Assembly (NCBI GenBank): GCA_038277395.1 | Contig: CM076193.1 | Location: 177,422,711 to 177,486,710 of the forward strand | Direction of reading: 5' to 3' | DNA length: 64,000 nt | DNA from: Dryocosmus kuriphilus | Taxonomy: Eukaryota; Arthropoda; Insecta; Hymenoptera; Cynipidae | Part shown: positions 11,701 through 23,545 of the stretch, piece by piece | Position numbering within the stretch: position 1 is the first letter of the stretch | Layout of the letters: every line of letters begins with the position of its first letter | The notes under the pieces: generated by a model | Seen by the model: the letters and a program-made list of their open reading frames with translations, nothing else | Told to the model about the DNA's origin: nothing | The model's database searches: none | Position numbers and translations under genes: made by a program

Positions 11701-14700
11701 TGATTTTAAAACATTTTGAAGATGTTGAAGTGATTTTTAAAATATTTAATAGTATTCTATTAAATTTCGAATAATTTTGAAACATTCGAAGACATTTCGA
11801 ACAATTTATAGTGATTTTAAGGTATTTCCAAGAACTTTGAAAGATTCTAAAGAATTTCGAGTGATCTTAAAAATATTTTTAATATTTTAAAAAGTTTCAA
11901 TGGATTTTAAGCGACTTAGAAAGATTTTAAGGAATTTCAAGAGATTTTAAAGGATTTTGTAATATTTTAAAGTATTTCAAGAGATTTAAAAGAATATAAA
12001 GGAATTTTAAAAATATTTTCGAAAATTTCAAAATATTTCCAGTAATTTTAAAGAACTTTAAGAGATTTTACAAAATAGAAAATAAATAGACTACTTCAAA
12101 ACAATTTTAAGGGATTTCAAGCCATTTTGAATGCATTGGAAAAATTTCAAGATATTTCAAAGAAACTTAAAAGAATATCAAGAGATTTTAAGTGATTCTT
12201 AGGAATTATTTAGATATTTTAAGGAATAAAAAATGTTTTAAAAGTATTCAAGAGGGTTTTAAGGATTCTTAAGAACATAAAATGATTTCAAAAACATCTC
12301 AAAGTATGTTAATAAAATTTTAAAAGGATTTAAAATGATTTTTAGGAGTTTCAGAGAATAATACAGGATTTTCAAAAACTTAAATCTATTTTTAAATATT
12401 TCTCATGATTTTTGAAAAATTTTCTAACTTTTAAATGAGTTTCAGGATTTTTAAGAAATGTAGGTAATTTTGAATGAATTTAAAGAATTTTAAGGGACTT
12501 CAAAGAAACTTTAAAGAATTTTAAGAGATTTTCATATGATTTTTCGGAATCTTTTAGAGATTCTAAAGCATTACGAAATATTCCAACGAAATTCAAGGAA
12601 GTTTTAATGATTTTAAAGAACTTAAGGTGATTTTAAAAATATTTCAATGATAGATCTCAAACCATTTTTAAAAGTTTGAAAGGATTTCAATGATTTAAAG
12701 CGATTTAAAGGAGTTTCCTGGGATTTTAGAGGGGCATAAAGAAACTATAAATATTTAAAAGGATTTATAATGATTTTAAGAAACTTCAAATGATTTTAAG
12801 AAATTTTTGACAATTTCAAGTGATTTGAAGAAATTTCGAAGGATTTAAAAGGATTTTCGAATGATTCTGAAGGATCTTAAACAATCTAGAGTGATTTTAA
12901 AAAAAATGGAAAAATTTTTTAATAATTTTCAAATATTGTAATCAATTTCGAAAGATTTTAAGAAATGATTTTTAAAAAATTTCAAAGGATTTTAAACGAT
13001 ATTAAAAATTTAAAAGGATTTAAAGTAATTTAGAACGATTTTAAGTAATTTAAAAATATTTTTAAGTATTAAAAAGAATTTGGAATGATTTTTACAAAAT
13101 TGCAAAATACATAAAAAAATTTAAAAATATTTTTAAAAATTTGGAAGAGTTTTAAGCGACTTCAATTGATTTTAAAATTTTTCAAGAGATTTTAAAGGAT
13201 CCTGTAATATTTTAAGGAATTAAAATGATCTTGAAGAATTTCGAGGAAATTTAAAAAGATTTAAAAGTAGTAATGATTTTTCAAAATATTGTTTACGAAT
13301 ATTTTTAAATTTCTTAAGGGATTTGGAAATACTGTATAGTATTTAAAAGTTGCTTTTGAAGTTTAAAGAATATAAAGCGATTTTAAGCAGATCTCAAAAT
13401 ATCTCCATAGGTTTAAAAATATTTTTACTAATTTTTGGAAGATTTTCAGTGACTTTTTGATTTCTTAAGAGATTTTAAGGTATATCAAAGTATTTTAAAT
13501 AAATTTAAGTAATTTTAAAACATTTTTAAGATGCTGAAGTGATTTTGAAATATTTAATAGTATTCTATTAAATTTTGAATAATTTTTAAACATTCGAAGA
13601 CATTTCGAACAATTTATAGTGATTTTGAGGTATTTCCAAGGACTTTGCAAGATTTTTAAGAATTTCGAGTGATCTTAAAAATATTTTTAATATTTTAAAA
13701 AGTTTCAATGGATTTTAAGCAACTTAGAAGGAGTTTAAGGAATTTCAAGAGATTTTAAAGGATTTTGTAATATTTTAAAGTATTTCAAGAGATTTAAAAG
13801 AATTTAAAGGAATTTGAAAAATATTTTCGAAAATTTCAAAATACTTTCAGTAATTTTAAAGAAGTTTAAGAGATTTTACAAAATAGAAAATAAATAGACT
13901 ACTTCCAAACAATTTTAAGGGATTTCAAGCCATTTTGAATGCATTGGAAAAATTTCAAGATATTTCAAGGAAACCTAAAAGAATATCAAGAGATTTTAAG
14001 TGATTCTTAGGAATTATTTAGATATTTTGAGGAATAAAAAATATTTTAAAAGGGTTCAAGAGATTTTTAAGGATTCTTAAGAACATAAAATGATTTTAAA
14101 AACATCTCAAAGTATGTTAATAAAATTTTAAAAGGATTTAAAATGATTTTTAGGAGTTTCAGTGGATAGTAAAGGATTTTCAAAAACTTTAAACTATTTT
14201 AAAATATTTCTAATGATTTTTGAAAATTTTCTAAGTTTTAAATGAGTTTCAGGATTTTTAAGAGATTTAGGTAATTTTGAACGAATTTAAAGAATTTTAA
14301 GGGATTTCAAAGAAACTTTAAAGAATTTTAAGAGATTTCATATGATTTTTCGGAATCTTTTAGAGATTCTAAAGCATTACGAAATATTCCAAGGAAATTC
14401 AAGGAACTTTTAATGATTTTAAAGACCTTAAAGTGATTTTAATGATATTTCAATGATAGATCTCAAACCATTTTTAAAAGTTTGAAAGGATTTTAATCGA
14501 TTTGAAGCGATTTAAAGGAGTTTCGAGGGATTTTAGAGGGGTGTAAAGAAATTGTAAATATTTAAAAGGATTTTTAATTATTTTAAGGAACTTCAGTGGT
14601 TTTTAAAGAATTGTAAAAAATCCAGTATTTTCAAGACATTCCATGTCATTTCGAATGAATTTGAAGAATTACAAGGTCGGCCTGGGCATCAGGTATGATG

Positions 14701-15605
14701 TGGTACCTTCATATCGCCTTAAGCTGAAACTAAAAAGTATGTTAATACATTTTGAAATACCTATTTACATTTATATTCTCTAAATTTTGTAACATTCTTA
14801 AAAATTATTTTAAATCTTTTGAAATACTTTAAATTAAATTTTTTTTTGTAAATCCCCTAGAAATCCTTAAAAACGCTTGAAATCGCTTGAAATCCTTTGA
14901 AGTAAAAAAAAAAATCTTTTAAAATATCTTAAAACGCTTTGAAATGTTTTTAAAATCTCTTTAAGTTCTTGAAAATCATTTAAAATAGCGAACGCTATTT
15001 TTTCTCGATTAAAATTATTAAAATAATTGTAAACGCTTCTTCAGGTGCAGTGAAATTAAAAATTATTTATTGCTTCTCGAATATTACTTAAAAATTGTTT
15101 TATTTGCATAAACAAATAATTTATTTATCGCTAGAAAATTGCTTAGAGATTGGCTGAACTGATGATATCAATATTTAATTAATTATCTCAATTTCTGGTT
15201 TTAAACAAAGATAAACAACTTTAATTACAAGATAGGGTAAATAGAAAAAACATTACATGAGGTGTAAAATATAAATAAGTTTCATGAACAAAATTGATTA
15301 AAAGTGTTTTAATTAAGTTATTATAAATCATTAACAAACTTTCAAACTTTGCCGCGTATTTATGTTAGGTTATGTTAGTTCTGACTCAGGTTTGACATGT
15401 TTTAGAAAGGAAGATGCAGTTTATAATATGGAAAGGCTTATTTCGAATGTAAATGAGGCATTTTCCAATCTATAATTATCATAAATGTGGCTGAAAACCC
15501 TAAAGTTTTCATAAATTTCACTGGCATTGAAACTTTTCACTGAAACTTTCCACCGAAAGTTTCAGATAGTATAAGTTTCTGAAACGGCACATTGCTAATC
15601 TGCTC
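8785..15605. mobile_element. hAT-like non-autonomous element in A1 right arm (8793-15597), same TSD
   Basis: This is the reverse-complement counterpart of the left-arm element. It runs from TAGCAATGTGCCG at 8793 to CGGCACATTGCTA at 15597 and is flanked by ATCTGCTC at 8785-8792 and 15598-15605, the complement of the left copy's GAGCAGAT. It is 6805 bp against 3167 bp on the left. Nearly all of the excess is two additional tandem copies of a 1.81-kb unit. It is noncoding throughout, and the interior consists of 'gattttaaaggatttcaa'-like quasi-repeats. Confidence 0.75.
9165..14600. repeat. Three tandem copies of a ~1.81-kb AT-rich unit
   Basis: The marker 'ctgaaggatcttaaacaatc' occurs at 9241, 11059 and 12867, giving periods of 1818 and 1808 bp. 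Copies start near 9165, 10980 and 12790 and keep the same order of markers throughout. The copies differ by scattered substitutions and small indels, and the third diverges most, for example near 13630-13740 and 14160. Copy junctions lie in 'atttaaaaggatt' microhomology. The left-arm element has only one such unit (inverted, about 4200-6000). Confidence 0.85.
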
Positions 15606-16103
15606 CATTTGGGCAGTACTCAAACCGCCTCATCATGGCTATGTACTCACTGCCAAATTTACATCTTTAAAGTTTTATTATATTTTTCGCAATGTTTATC
15701 TAATTAATTTACAATTGCTATTATTGGCCTTTCAATTTTAGTGTCATCCGCTTTTTTCTAATTCTTACAAGGTAACTTTCTTATTTCTTACATACTAAAA
15801 ACAAACCTAACCTAAAATAAAAAATTTTTCAAGTTTTATAAATTTTACTTACTTTTCTTTGGTTTATTATATTTTTTAGATGTATTTGGGTACTGACGTA
15901 ATTGACAACCTTTTTTATTCTCTAACAAAATCTTCAAAGTCTGTTCTGAGACTTTCTTGACAACATGACTCCAAAATTTTAACTTAACATATTTTTGGTA
16001 AGTTTTTACCTTGTATAATCTTTTTAATTCTGGTTTCTGATGTGTATTCTTATTTCTAAGGTGAATTTTGTATTTTCTTTAGATTTTACTATTATATTAT
16101 TGT

Positions 16104-16138
16104 CTGATGAGGTCTCTCAGCTGAGTTGACGAAACGTT
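16104..16138 (+). ncRNA. Hammerhead ribozyme motif, A1 right arm
   Basis: CUGAUGA at 16104-16110, then stem II GUC/GAC with an inner CUCA-GC-UGAG hairpin, then GAAAC at 16131-16135 and GUU before the expected cleavage point at 16138/16139. Stem I forms between AUAUUAUUGU (16094-16103) and ACAUUAAAAU (16139-16148). All core nucleotides match the hammerhead consensus. Stem III is only the self-complementary ACGU, so activity would probably need dimerisation. Confidence 0.7.
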
Positions 16139-16249
16139 ACATTAAAATTATTTTGGCCTGGATGCGTTGATATCTGTATTTCTACAATTTATATTCCTGG
16201 ACGTTAAATCGATTATGAGGTCGTAAAATCTCTCCTCGATTATATTACT

Positions 16250-17060
16250 TCAAATGAAATTTCAAACAAATATCCAGGAATTTAGTAACTTCTTCAATCG
16301 TTTTATATAATTCAGTAAATAAGGATAAGTTCAAGTTACTTCGGTCTTACCATCAAACTGGAAAAAAACTCAGGATAAGATCTTCAAGCATTGATGAAAT
16401 TTTTAGATTAATGGTAGTACCATATTAATCTTAAGACCTTCGTGAAGAAGAAGAAAAGAAGTGCGAGTAAATATTTTTGGAAACCTCATACAAATTTGAG
16501 AGGTTCCAAGAACATTAATAGTTACATTTTAGTTTTAAAAAAGCAGAGTATAGTGGTTGCAACGGACAACAATAACTGCACACATTGTGTACACTCTTGT
16601 CCATCGTAACCATTATAAAACACTCTTTTGTAAAACTGTGACATCAGTGTAACAAATGTAACATCTTTTATACTGTGTATAACTTCCGTAGTTAAAATGA
16701 AATATTGATAATTCTAACAAACGTTTGAATCCATCCATGGTAATAGTTCATACATTTACAAATAATTAGTTCGTAAAACTTGTGTACCAATACTATTATG
16801 TTCCACTATGAAATTATTTAGCATGTACAATATCAGAGAATTAATTCCAGTTGCATACTCTGTATATTCTAACAGGTTGTCTCATGCATACCTATTTTTA
16901 TCTGATAACATGTAGTTATAACTTGTAATACATAGCTTCCTATCTGTTGCCTCTTTAAAATTTTATAATTGTATCTAAGTTATTTCTGTGTACTACAATT
17001 TAAAGGAAAAGAGGATAAAACTTTTTTCAAAATTTAAAACATAGCCGTATAAGGATCATT
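16250..17060. other. No gene seen; imperfect hairpin at 16555-16611
   Basis: AT-rich spacer between the end of PLE A1 and the next PLE scrap. The only structure seen is a hairpin with 15-nt arms (12 of 15 paired; GGTTGCAACGGACAA against TTGTCCATCGTAACC) around a 27-nt loop. No reading frame of interest. Confidence 0.4.
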
Positions 17061-17067
17061 CAATTAT

Positions 17068-17220
17068 CATAAAAATGATTGCAAGCATGATAATAGAAGT
17101 TCAGCTCTTGTAAATCACTCTCATGAACATGACCATCTTCTTGATTTTAAAGAAGTGAAAATTATACGTATTGAGTCTAACTATAGAACAGAATGTTCAG
17201 AAAGGTGTTTAACATTGTGA
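17068..17220 (+). pseudogene. GIY-YIG C-terminal fragment of a family D-like PLE
   Basis: A plus-strand translation reads SSALVNHSHEHDH, then DFKEVKIIRIES, then a stop within 'CLTL'. It aligns with the family D nuclease at 62066-62452 (TTALAQHAHDFKH...DFKEVEILEIEQ). This is the C-terminal half of the GIY-YIG domain only. The YIG motif and RT are absent, and downstream frames are broken. It is a truncated relic of an independent PLE copy just upstream of family B. Confidence 0.65.
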
Positions 17221-17404
17221 CAAACAAAACATCGTTCAATAGAAGAACAGACATATTGATCAGAAGTATCATCATACAATTGAGTCTAAAAATTGTAGAA
17301 TATAAATAGTATAATTTAATTACCCATCTGTTATGTTTTAAATTTTCAAAACAGTTTTATTGTTCAATTTTCATTTAAATTGATCTAGACAAATGTGAGT
17401 TAGA

Positions 17405-19830
17405 TACATTTTTGTTAGGTTAGGTTGATGATGACATACTTCGGACTAAGTTTGTAGAATGTTTTATTTCGACGTTTCGGGAGGTATACCCATTCTACTT
17501 TAATTGACTTAAGAAATCTTTTACCATCTAATTTATATTCAGATATTGTAGAAAATCTTTATAAAACTTCCAATATTAATCCTAATAAAAAATGACTTGA
17601 AAAAAAGTTTAATAATCTATTAAATACTAAAAATGAAGAACCCTTGATTCTCAACAAACACAAAAAAAATCTTGAAGAAGGCCTTAAGGTCCCTTGGATT
17701 ATAAATTTAACCAATAAAGTCATACCAGATGAAATAAATGACGTGTTAAGGTTAGGTAAGAAATTCAGTTCTTCCTTTCTAACAAACAAACGAAATATTA
17801 TTTTCAATGTTATCAAAGACATTGAATCTAATATAGGTTTAATCGATAATTTGGAAGCTCGTGATATGTTGTGACACAGAGTTATTAATTCCGCAACGAG
17901 TTTCCTAGAAAATCAAAACATTCACAAAATTTCTCAAATAGATAAAAAAATTGCACACAATATTAAAAAAACTAAACTTTCCATCAAATCCAATCCAAAC
18001 CTTTTGATCACAAATGCTGACAAAGGAAATGTCACGGTCATCATGAACAAAGAGTCCTACAACAACAAAATGTGGAATTTACTGAGCGATAACACCACAT
18101 ATATTAAATTAGAAGACAACCCAATAATAAATCTAAAGAAACCAACTTCCAAAAAAATGGAATTATGGAGAACGAAAGGTTACTTGGGTCCTAACATTAA
18201 ACGTTAAGACATTTTAGTGGAAAATACCAACATTCCTAGAATGTAGGGTTTACCTAAGATCCATAAAACTGATTGCCCATTACGGCCGGTAGTATCTTTA
18301 ATCAATTCAGCCTCTTCAAAAATGGCAAAATTTTTCACTACAATTTTTAAAGAATCTCTACCAATTCCTAAAAGTCAAATCATAAACTCCTGTGAATTGA
18401 AACGTAATATCATAAAAAAACCGTTCCCTCGGATCACATCATGTTATCTTTAGATGTTTCATCACTTATCACTAACATTCCATTAGACTTATACAATAGT
18501 ATTAAAAAAAGATGGTTTCTAATTAAAAAAAGAACAAATCTTCCTTTCAGTGAATTCAAGGAAGGAATAGAATTTTTGATACAACAAACTGCTTTCCAAT
18601 TTAATAAAAATTTCTACAGACAAGTCAATGGATCCCCTATGGGCTCACCTGTTTCTCCCTTCTTAGCAGATATGGTTTTAGAAGATTTAGAATCAGACAT
18701 TTTTAGCAACTTAGATTTTCAAATTCATACATATTTTAGATATGTGGACGACACTTTTCTGATTTTACCCAAAGATAAAACTGATAATATTCTTCACAAA
18801 TTTAATTAATGTCATCAGACTTAATCTTACTTACGAAATTGAAGAAAATAATGCTATTCCTTTTTTGAATGTCAGGGTCATTAAAAACAACAATGGCCAA
18901 ATTATCACGGACTGGTATAGAAAAAATACTTTTTCAGGCAGATACCTAAACTTCATATCTAACCATCCTACTCAACAGAAAATAGGAATCATTAAAAATT
19001 TAATTGATACCGTTTTAAAATTATCACATGAATCCTTTGTAAACTCCAATATTGAATTTATCAAAGACACTCTAATATTAAATAATTATCCAAAAAACTT
19101 TATCAACAAAGATATTGAAAATTTTTTAAAGAACAGAAATCAACTCAATGTTGAACAAGTTAACAATACTATTATTGGCAATATTGATTTTAAACGCACA
19201 ATTTCTATACCTTTTCATGGTTCTTTGTCTTTTGAACTAAAAAGAATTCTTAAAGAGTTTAACATACGAACAACTTTCAGAATTGAATCTAAATTAGATA
19301 ACATTAATCGTAGTTGTTTATAGAATTATAAAGTTGTATAAAGAATATTTGTTAACTTTATTTTGTGTTATATGGTTTTTTTTTTATTATATAAAAACGG
19401 ACCATGATCAATTTTGTCAAAAAACGTGTTTTTAAATGTGTAAATATTTGTTGTTGTGTCAAAATAAAATTTGTTTTAAAAAATTGTATATAATTGTCAT
19501 TTCTTTTGTATGAGTTAAGATTGTAGAAAAACTTGTAAATAGATAAAGAATTAAAAACATTTTTTTATGGAAGAGGAAACAAGCTCCTCTCCATTAAAAT
19601 AGATCCGTAAAACAGGTTAGTACCACGAATGTGACAGAGAGCAAGGATGATAGAAATCGAAGGTTCGACATGAGACTTAAAGGCATAGCTCACAATGGTA
19701 TGATGACGTAGATAAAGATGTGTATCACAGTACTTATTGAAAATTAATTAAAGCCTTTCAATTGTAAAAAGCGTATTTTAAATTGTATCTCACGTTGGAT
19801 TTGACTATGTTGGTACTTAAAAATATACGT
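17405..19830 (+). mobile_element. PLE family B, copy B1 (5'-truncated)
   Basis: The left end at 17405-17490 is an inverted piece of the family B terminal repeat (it matches 20640-20715 and 25540-25615 in reverse complement, including GAAACGUC of the ribozyme core). It abuts a 5'-truncated RT body near 17500. The right end 19311-19830 is an inverted copy of the terminal repeat found forward at 20056-20495 and 24870-25400. No GIY-YIG domain follows the RT: the frame stops at 19323 where the inverted repeat begins. Confidence 0.75.
17524..19323 (+). pseudogene. PLE reverse transcriptase, copy B1 (broken)
   Basis: This is a Penelope-type RT without its nuclease. In order: N-terminal region ending PWIINLTNKVIPDE, the ADKGNVTVIMNKESY motif at about 18017, GLPKIHKTDCPLRPVVS at about 18250, LSLDVSSL at about 18445, GSPMGSPVSPFLADMV at about 18630, FRYVDDTFLILPK (palm Asp pair) at about 18735, then the thumb with DWYRKNTFSGRYLNF and NNYPKNFI. 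Breaks: stops near 17596, 17872, 18206 and 18245, a frameshift between 18400 and 18441, and a frame change at about 18810. It ends at 19323 in the linker region where other families continue into GIY-YIG. It is close to B2, so they are sibling copies in tandem. Confidence 0.85.
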
Positions 19831-20495
19831 TATAATGATAAATAGTTTAAAATGGAATTTGTACTAATAATAAAATTCCAGTTAAAAAATCGAATCAAGG
19901 ATAGTGTTATATAATGAACTGTAGTAATTTAAATCTGTTTTTAAATTTAAAAAATCTTCTCCTTGATTCTTAATAAAAAACATTTCTGCAATCAATAATA
20001 AATAAATAATAAACAGTAATAAATAATAATAAATAAATAATAAATAAATCAATAATAAGTACTGTGATACACATCTTTATCTACGTCATCATACCATTGT
20101 GAGCTATGCCTTTAAGTGTCATGTCGAACCTTCGATCTCTGTCATCCTTGCTCTCTGTCACATTCATGATACTAAGCTGTTTTGCGGATCTATTTTAATG
20201 GAAAGGAGCTTGTCTCTTCTTCCATAAACAAATGTTTTTAATTCTTTATCTATTTACAAGTTTTTTCTACAATTTTAACTCATACAAGGAAATGACAATT
20301 ATATACAATTTTTTAAAACAAGCTTTATTTTGACATAACAACAAACTTTTACACATTTAAGAACCCGTTTTTTGACAAACTTGAACATGCTCCGTTTTTT
20401 ATATAATAAAAAAACCATATAACACAAACTAAAGGTAAAAAATATTCTTTATAAAACTTTATAATTCTCTAAACAATTACAATTACCTTACAATT
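19311..20495. repeat. Inverted repeat of the family B terminal sequence
   Basis: The arm 19311-19745 is the reverse complement of 20056-20495 (for example TGTGACAGAGAGCAAGGATG at about 19640 against its complement at about 20145). The spacer 19746-20055 extends the similarity in inverted sense to 24870-24945, then becomes a simple 'aataaataa' stretch at 19990-20050. This joins the 3' end of copy B1 to the 5' terminal repeat of B2. Confidence 0.8.
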
Positions 20496-20625
20496 CAAAA
20501 ACATTTTTAAATTTAACACAATTTCAATATGAATTTCAGGGCGCATGGAAAGCGATATTATTGTTTTCCTAAATTTTTTGCATTACCATATGGTGATTTT
20601 GTAGCAGTTGAGATTCTTGACAATC

Positions 20626-20660
20626 CTGATGAGGGGAATGGGTATACTTCCCGAAAGGTC
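20626..20660 (+). ncRNA. Hammerhead-like motif, B2 5' terminal repeat
   Basis: CUGAUGA at 20626-20632 is followed by GGGG...CUUCCC as stem II and GAAA at 20653-20656. The next base is G where other copies have C (GAAAG against GAAAC), which weakens the short stem III. The sister motif is at 25523-25557. Stem I pairing is weak by eye. Confidence 0.45.
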
Positions 20661-22472
20661 GAAATAAAATATTCTACAAACTTAGTCCGAAGTATGTCAT
20701 CATCAACCTAACCTAACAAAAATACTCAAAATTCTCGGACAATATACAACTATTTCAAGATTTCTAATATTATAAATATTGACATAATATAGTTATTCTC
20801 TTAGATTGGTGAGTTAATTTAATTTATCTCAACATCATATTCCTCAATGCTATTAAAATTGAACATCCACGCGCATATGTACATGCAAAAAAAAATCTCA
20901 TTAATATTAACAAAGGCACCAAGCGAATGAAATCCAGAGAAAAATTCTTAATAAATTGTCGTTGTCACAATGTATTTCCACGTAACAGCATCAATGTATC
21001 AAAAAACATCAACAATATGTCGTTTTTCAATCACAATGTAAAAAATCATGTCAATTTCATGTTGAATTCCTTAAAACGTCGTCTTCTTAGTGATCAAATC
21101 AAGGATCTAAACAATCATATCAGATTTCTAAACAATTACATGAATTCGAGTTTAACTAACTTCATAAATCTTTTAGCATCTAATTTATGTCCAGACATTG
21201 TAGAAAAACTTTATAAAACTTCCAACATTAATCCTCATAACAAATGTCTTGAAAAAAAGTTTAATAATCCATTAAATACTAAAAGTGAAGGACCCTTGAT
21301 TCTTAGCAAACACAAGCAAAATCTTGAATAAGGACTTAAAGACCCTTGGATCATAAATTTAACCAATAAAGTCATACCAGATGAGATCAGTGACGTTTTA
21401 AGGTTAGGTAGCAAATTCAGTTCTTCCTTTATAATAAACAAACGAAATATTATTTTCGATGTTATCGAAGATGTTGAATCTAATATAGGTTTAATCGATA
21501 ATTTGGAATCTCGTGATATGTTGAGACACAGAGTTATTAATTCCGCGACCAGTTTCCTAGAAAATCAAAACATGCAAAAAATTTCTCAAATAGGTAAAAA
21601 AAATTACACATAATATTAAAAAAACTAAACTTTTCATTAAATCCAATCCAAACCTTTTGAGCACTAATGCTGACAAAGGTAATGTCACGGTCATCATGAA
21701 CAAAGAGTCCTATAACAACAAAATGTCGGATTTACTGAGTGATAACACCACATATACTAAATTAGAAGACAACCCAATAATAAATTTAAAGAAATCAACT
21801 TTCAAAAAAATGGAGTTATGGAGAGCGAAAGGTTAATTGGGTCCTAACATTAAACGTCAAGACATTTTAGTCGAAAATACCAACATTCCTAGAATGTGCG
21901 GTTTACCTAAGATCCATAAAACTGATTGCCCATTACGGCCGGTAGTATCTTTAATCAATTCACCCTTTTACAAAATGGCAACATTTTTCACTGCAATTTT
22001 TAAAGAATCTCTACCAATTCCTAAAAGTCAAATCAAAAACTCCTTTGAATTCAAAAGTAATATCATTAAAAGAACAGTTCCTTCGGATCACATCATCTTA
22101 TCTTTAGATGTTTCATCATTGTTCACTAACATTCCATTCGATTTAGTTATCAATAGTATTCAAAAAAGACGGCTTCTAATCAAAAAACAACAAATCTTCC
22201 TTTCAATGAATTCAAGGAAGGAATAGAATTTTTGATACAACAAACTGTTTTCCAATTTAATAAAAATTTCTACAGACCAGTCCATGGATCCCCTATGGGC
22301 TCACCTATTTTTCCCTTCTTAGCAGATATGGTTTTAATCCATATGATAATTAACAATTTTAATAAAAATGAAGGAAAATGTAAAAAAAATATATAATTGG
22401 TCTAGCTGGTCGATTAAAAAACTCATAATAAAATAAAAGAGTAGTACATTAAAGCTCCATTTATTATTGACA

Positions 22473-22507
22473 ACGTTTCGGCCGAAATCATGTTGGCCTT
22501 TTTCAAG
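22473..22507 (-). ncRNA. Degenerate hammerhead-like motif, PLE C
   Basis: On the minus strand, CUUGAAAAAGGCC...GGCCGAAACGUUG. Stem II (GGCC/GGCC) and GAAACGUU match other family motifs, but the CUGAUGA half is CUUGAAA. It is either a decayed ribozyme or a related terminal-repeat structure without activity. Confidence 0.3.
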
Positions 22508-22974
22508 TCTAAAAATTCTAAAGTACAAAAAGATGTTACGAATTTAACAGCAAAAAACATATGAAAGGACCAAAACAAAACACAAACCTGTCGAAAATAA
22601 AAAGGAAACATCGTTGAACGAGTCCAATTCTTTGCCTCAATCATAGATGGTCAAAAATTTAGAGTAATATTAGACATTACAATGTTTTCCCTTAATTATA
22701 TATAATGACCGTAATATGAATATTAAAACTTAGCCTCTCCCAAAAATTTTGAGAGACTCAGAACTTAAGTAAAAAATTACATTTTTGTAAATGAAAGAAC
22801 TTAGGTTATGGAACGGAGTACATTGAAGAAAGAGCATTAAGATCCGGTGACATGTGGTATAAAACTATATTACATGCTGAAGGAAAAATATGGTTTACCT
22901 ATTCAATACAGATGAAGAGGCGGGACATTTAAACAGTGAAAATGTTTCATTTGGTGATACTTTGATATATCTTA

Positions 22975-23442
22975 TTAACGTTTAGTGTTTCGGTTATCAA
23001 ATTTATGGAAGATTTTTTTTAATGTTTTAATAAAAATGGATTCTAAAATCCGCGTTTTAAATGTATTTGTTTCTTTACCTGAAATTTTAATGTTTTTGAA
23101 ATCAAAATCAAAAAAATGATCTGAATTCCATGCATGTTTTGCTAAGCCCGTGTTCTGATTTCCAACAACACAATTACTTTCATGTTCCGCAATACGATCT
23201 TTTAATCTCCTCCCAGTTTCACCGATGTACACTCTACTACAACCCTTACAATTGATTCTGTAGATGACACCGCTTAAATTCTCGTTACTGTCTTTATCTT
23301 TTTTTTTGTTTATTAAAAATTTATCTAGATAATATGCATTTTTGAAATAAACATTGATATTAAATTTTTTTAAAGAACCTTTTAATCTCTCTGATAAACC
23401 CTCAACATAAGGTAAGGTTAATTTTAAATTAGTGAGTTTCAA
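22975..23442 (-). pseudogene. PLE family C GIY-YIG nuclease fragment, minus copy
   Basis: This is the C-terminal endonuclease of a 5'-truncated PLE. After a linker (LKLTLPYVEGLSERLKGSLK, the RT-nuclease connector) come the GIY-YIG features: GVIYRINCKGC, YIGETGRRLKDRIAEHE with the catalytic Arg and a His, and a downstream Glu in TRILESIFIK. The CKGC pair matches the Cys motif of PLE-type GIY-YIG domains. The nuclease domain itself is intact over 155 codons, but no RT is attached. Its 3' UTR runs left toward 22872. It is a mirror image of 23546-24050. Confidence 0.8.
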
Positions 23443-23545
23443 GCCATCTGTTCTTTTTCATAATGACCAAATCACTATGATAAATTTCATTAATTCTTTC
23501 GTTAATAACAAAAATAATTAAATTAATAGGATTTATAATAGTGAT

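Larger units (their letters stand above)
2600..16250 (-). mobile_element. PLE family A, copy A1, with long inverted arms and hAT-like passengers
   Basis: The minus-strand RT/GIY-YIG body at 6518-8733 lies between inverted arms. The left arm (about 2600-6535) and right arm (about 8665-16250) are reverse complements apart from indels: 2660-3246 pairs with 15598-16170, and 6414-6535 pairs with 8665-8792. The inner ends of both arms carry the element's 5' UTR and the first codons of the ORF, so the body's 3' end is joined to an inverted 5' segment. Copy A2 (55715-61378) shows the same junction just beyond its GIY-YIG domain, so this is a family-level structure and not a local accident. Each arm contains the same hAT-like insertion and a hammerhead-like motif. 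PLEs are retroelements that use a telomerase-like RT and a GIY-YIG nuclease; variable terminal repeats are typical of them. Confidence 0.85.

Noticed and set aside
17405..17432. TTAGGTTAGG as a telomere repeat tract
   Set aside because: Only two units, part of a PLE terminal repeat found three times. It is not a telomeric array; mentioned only as context for family B.
20529..20711. 60-codon frame conserved at 25426-25608 (NPDEGNGYTSRK)
   Set aside because: It spans the hammerhead-like motif in both terminal repeats. Conservation is explained by the repeat at DNA level, and both frames are short with no domain.
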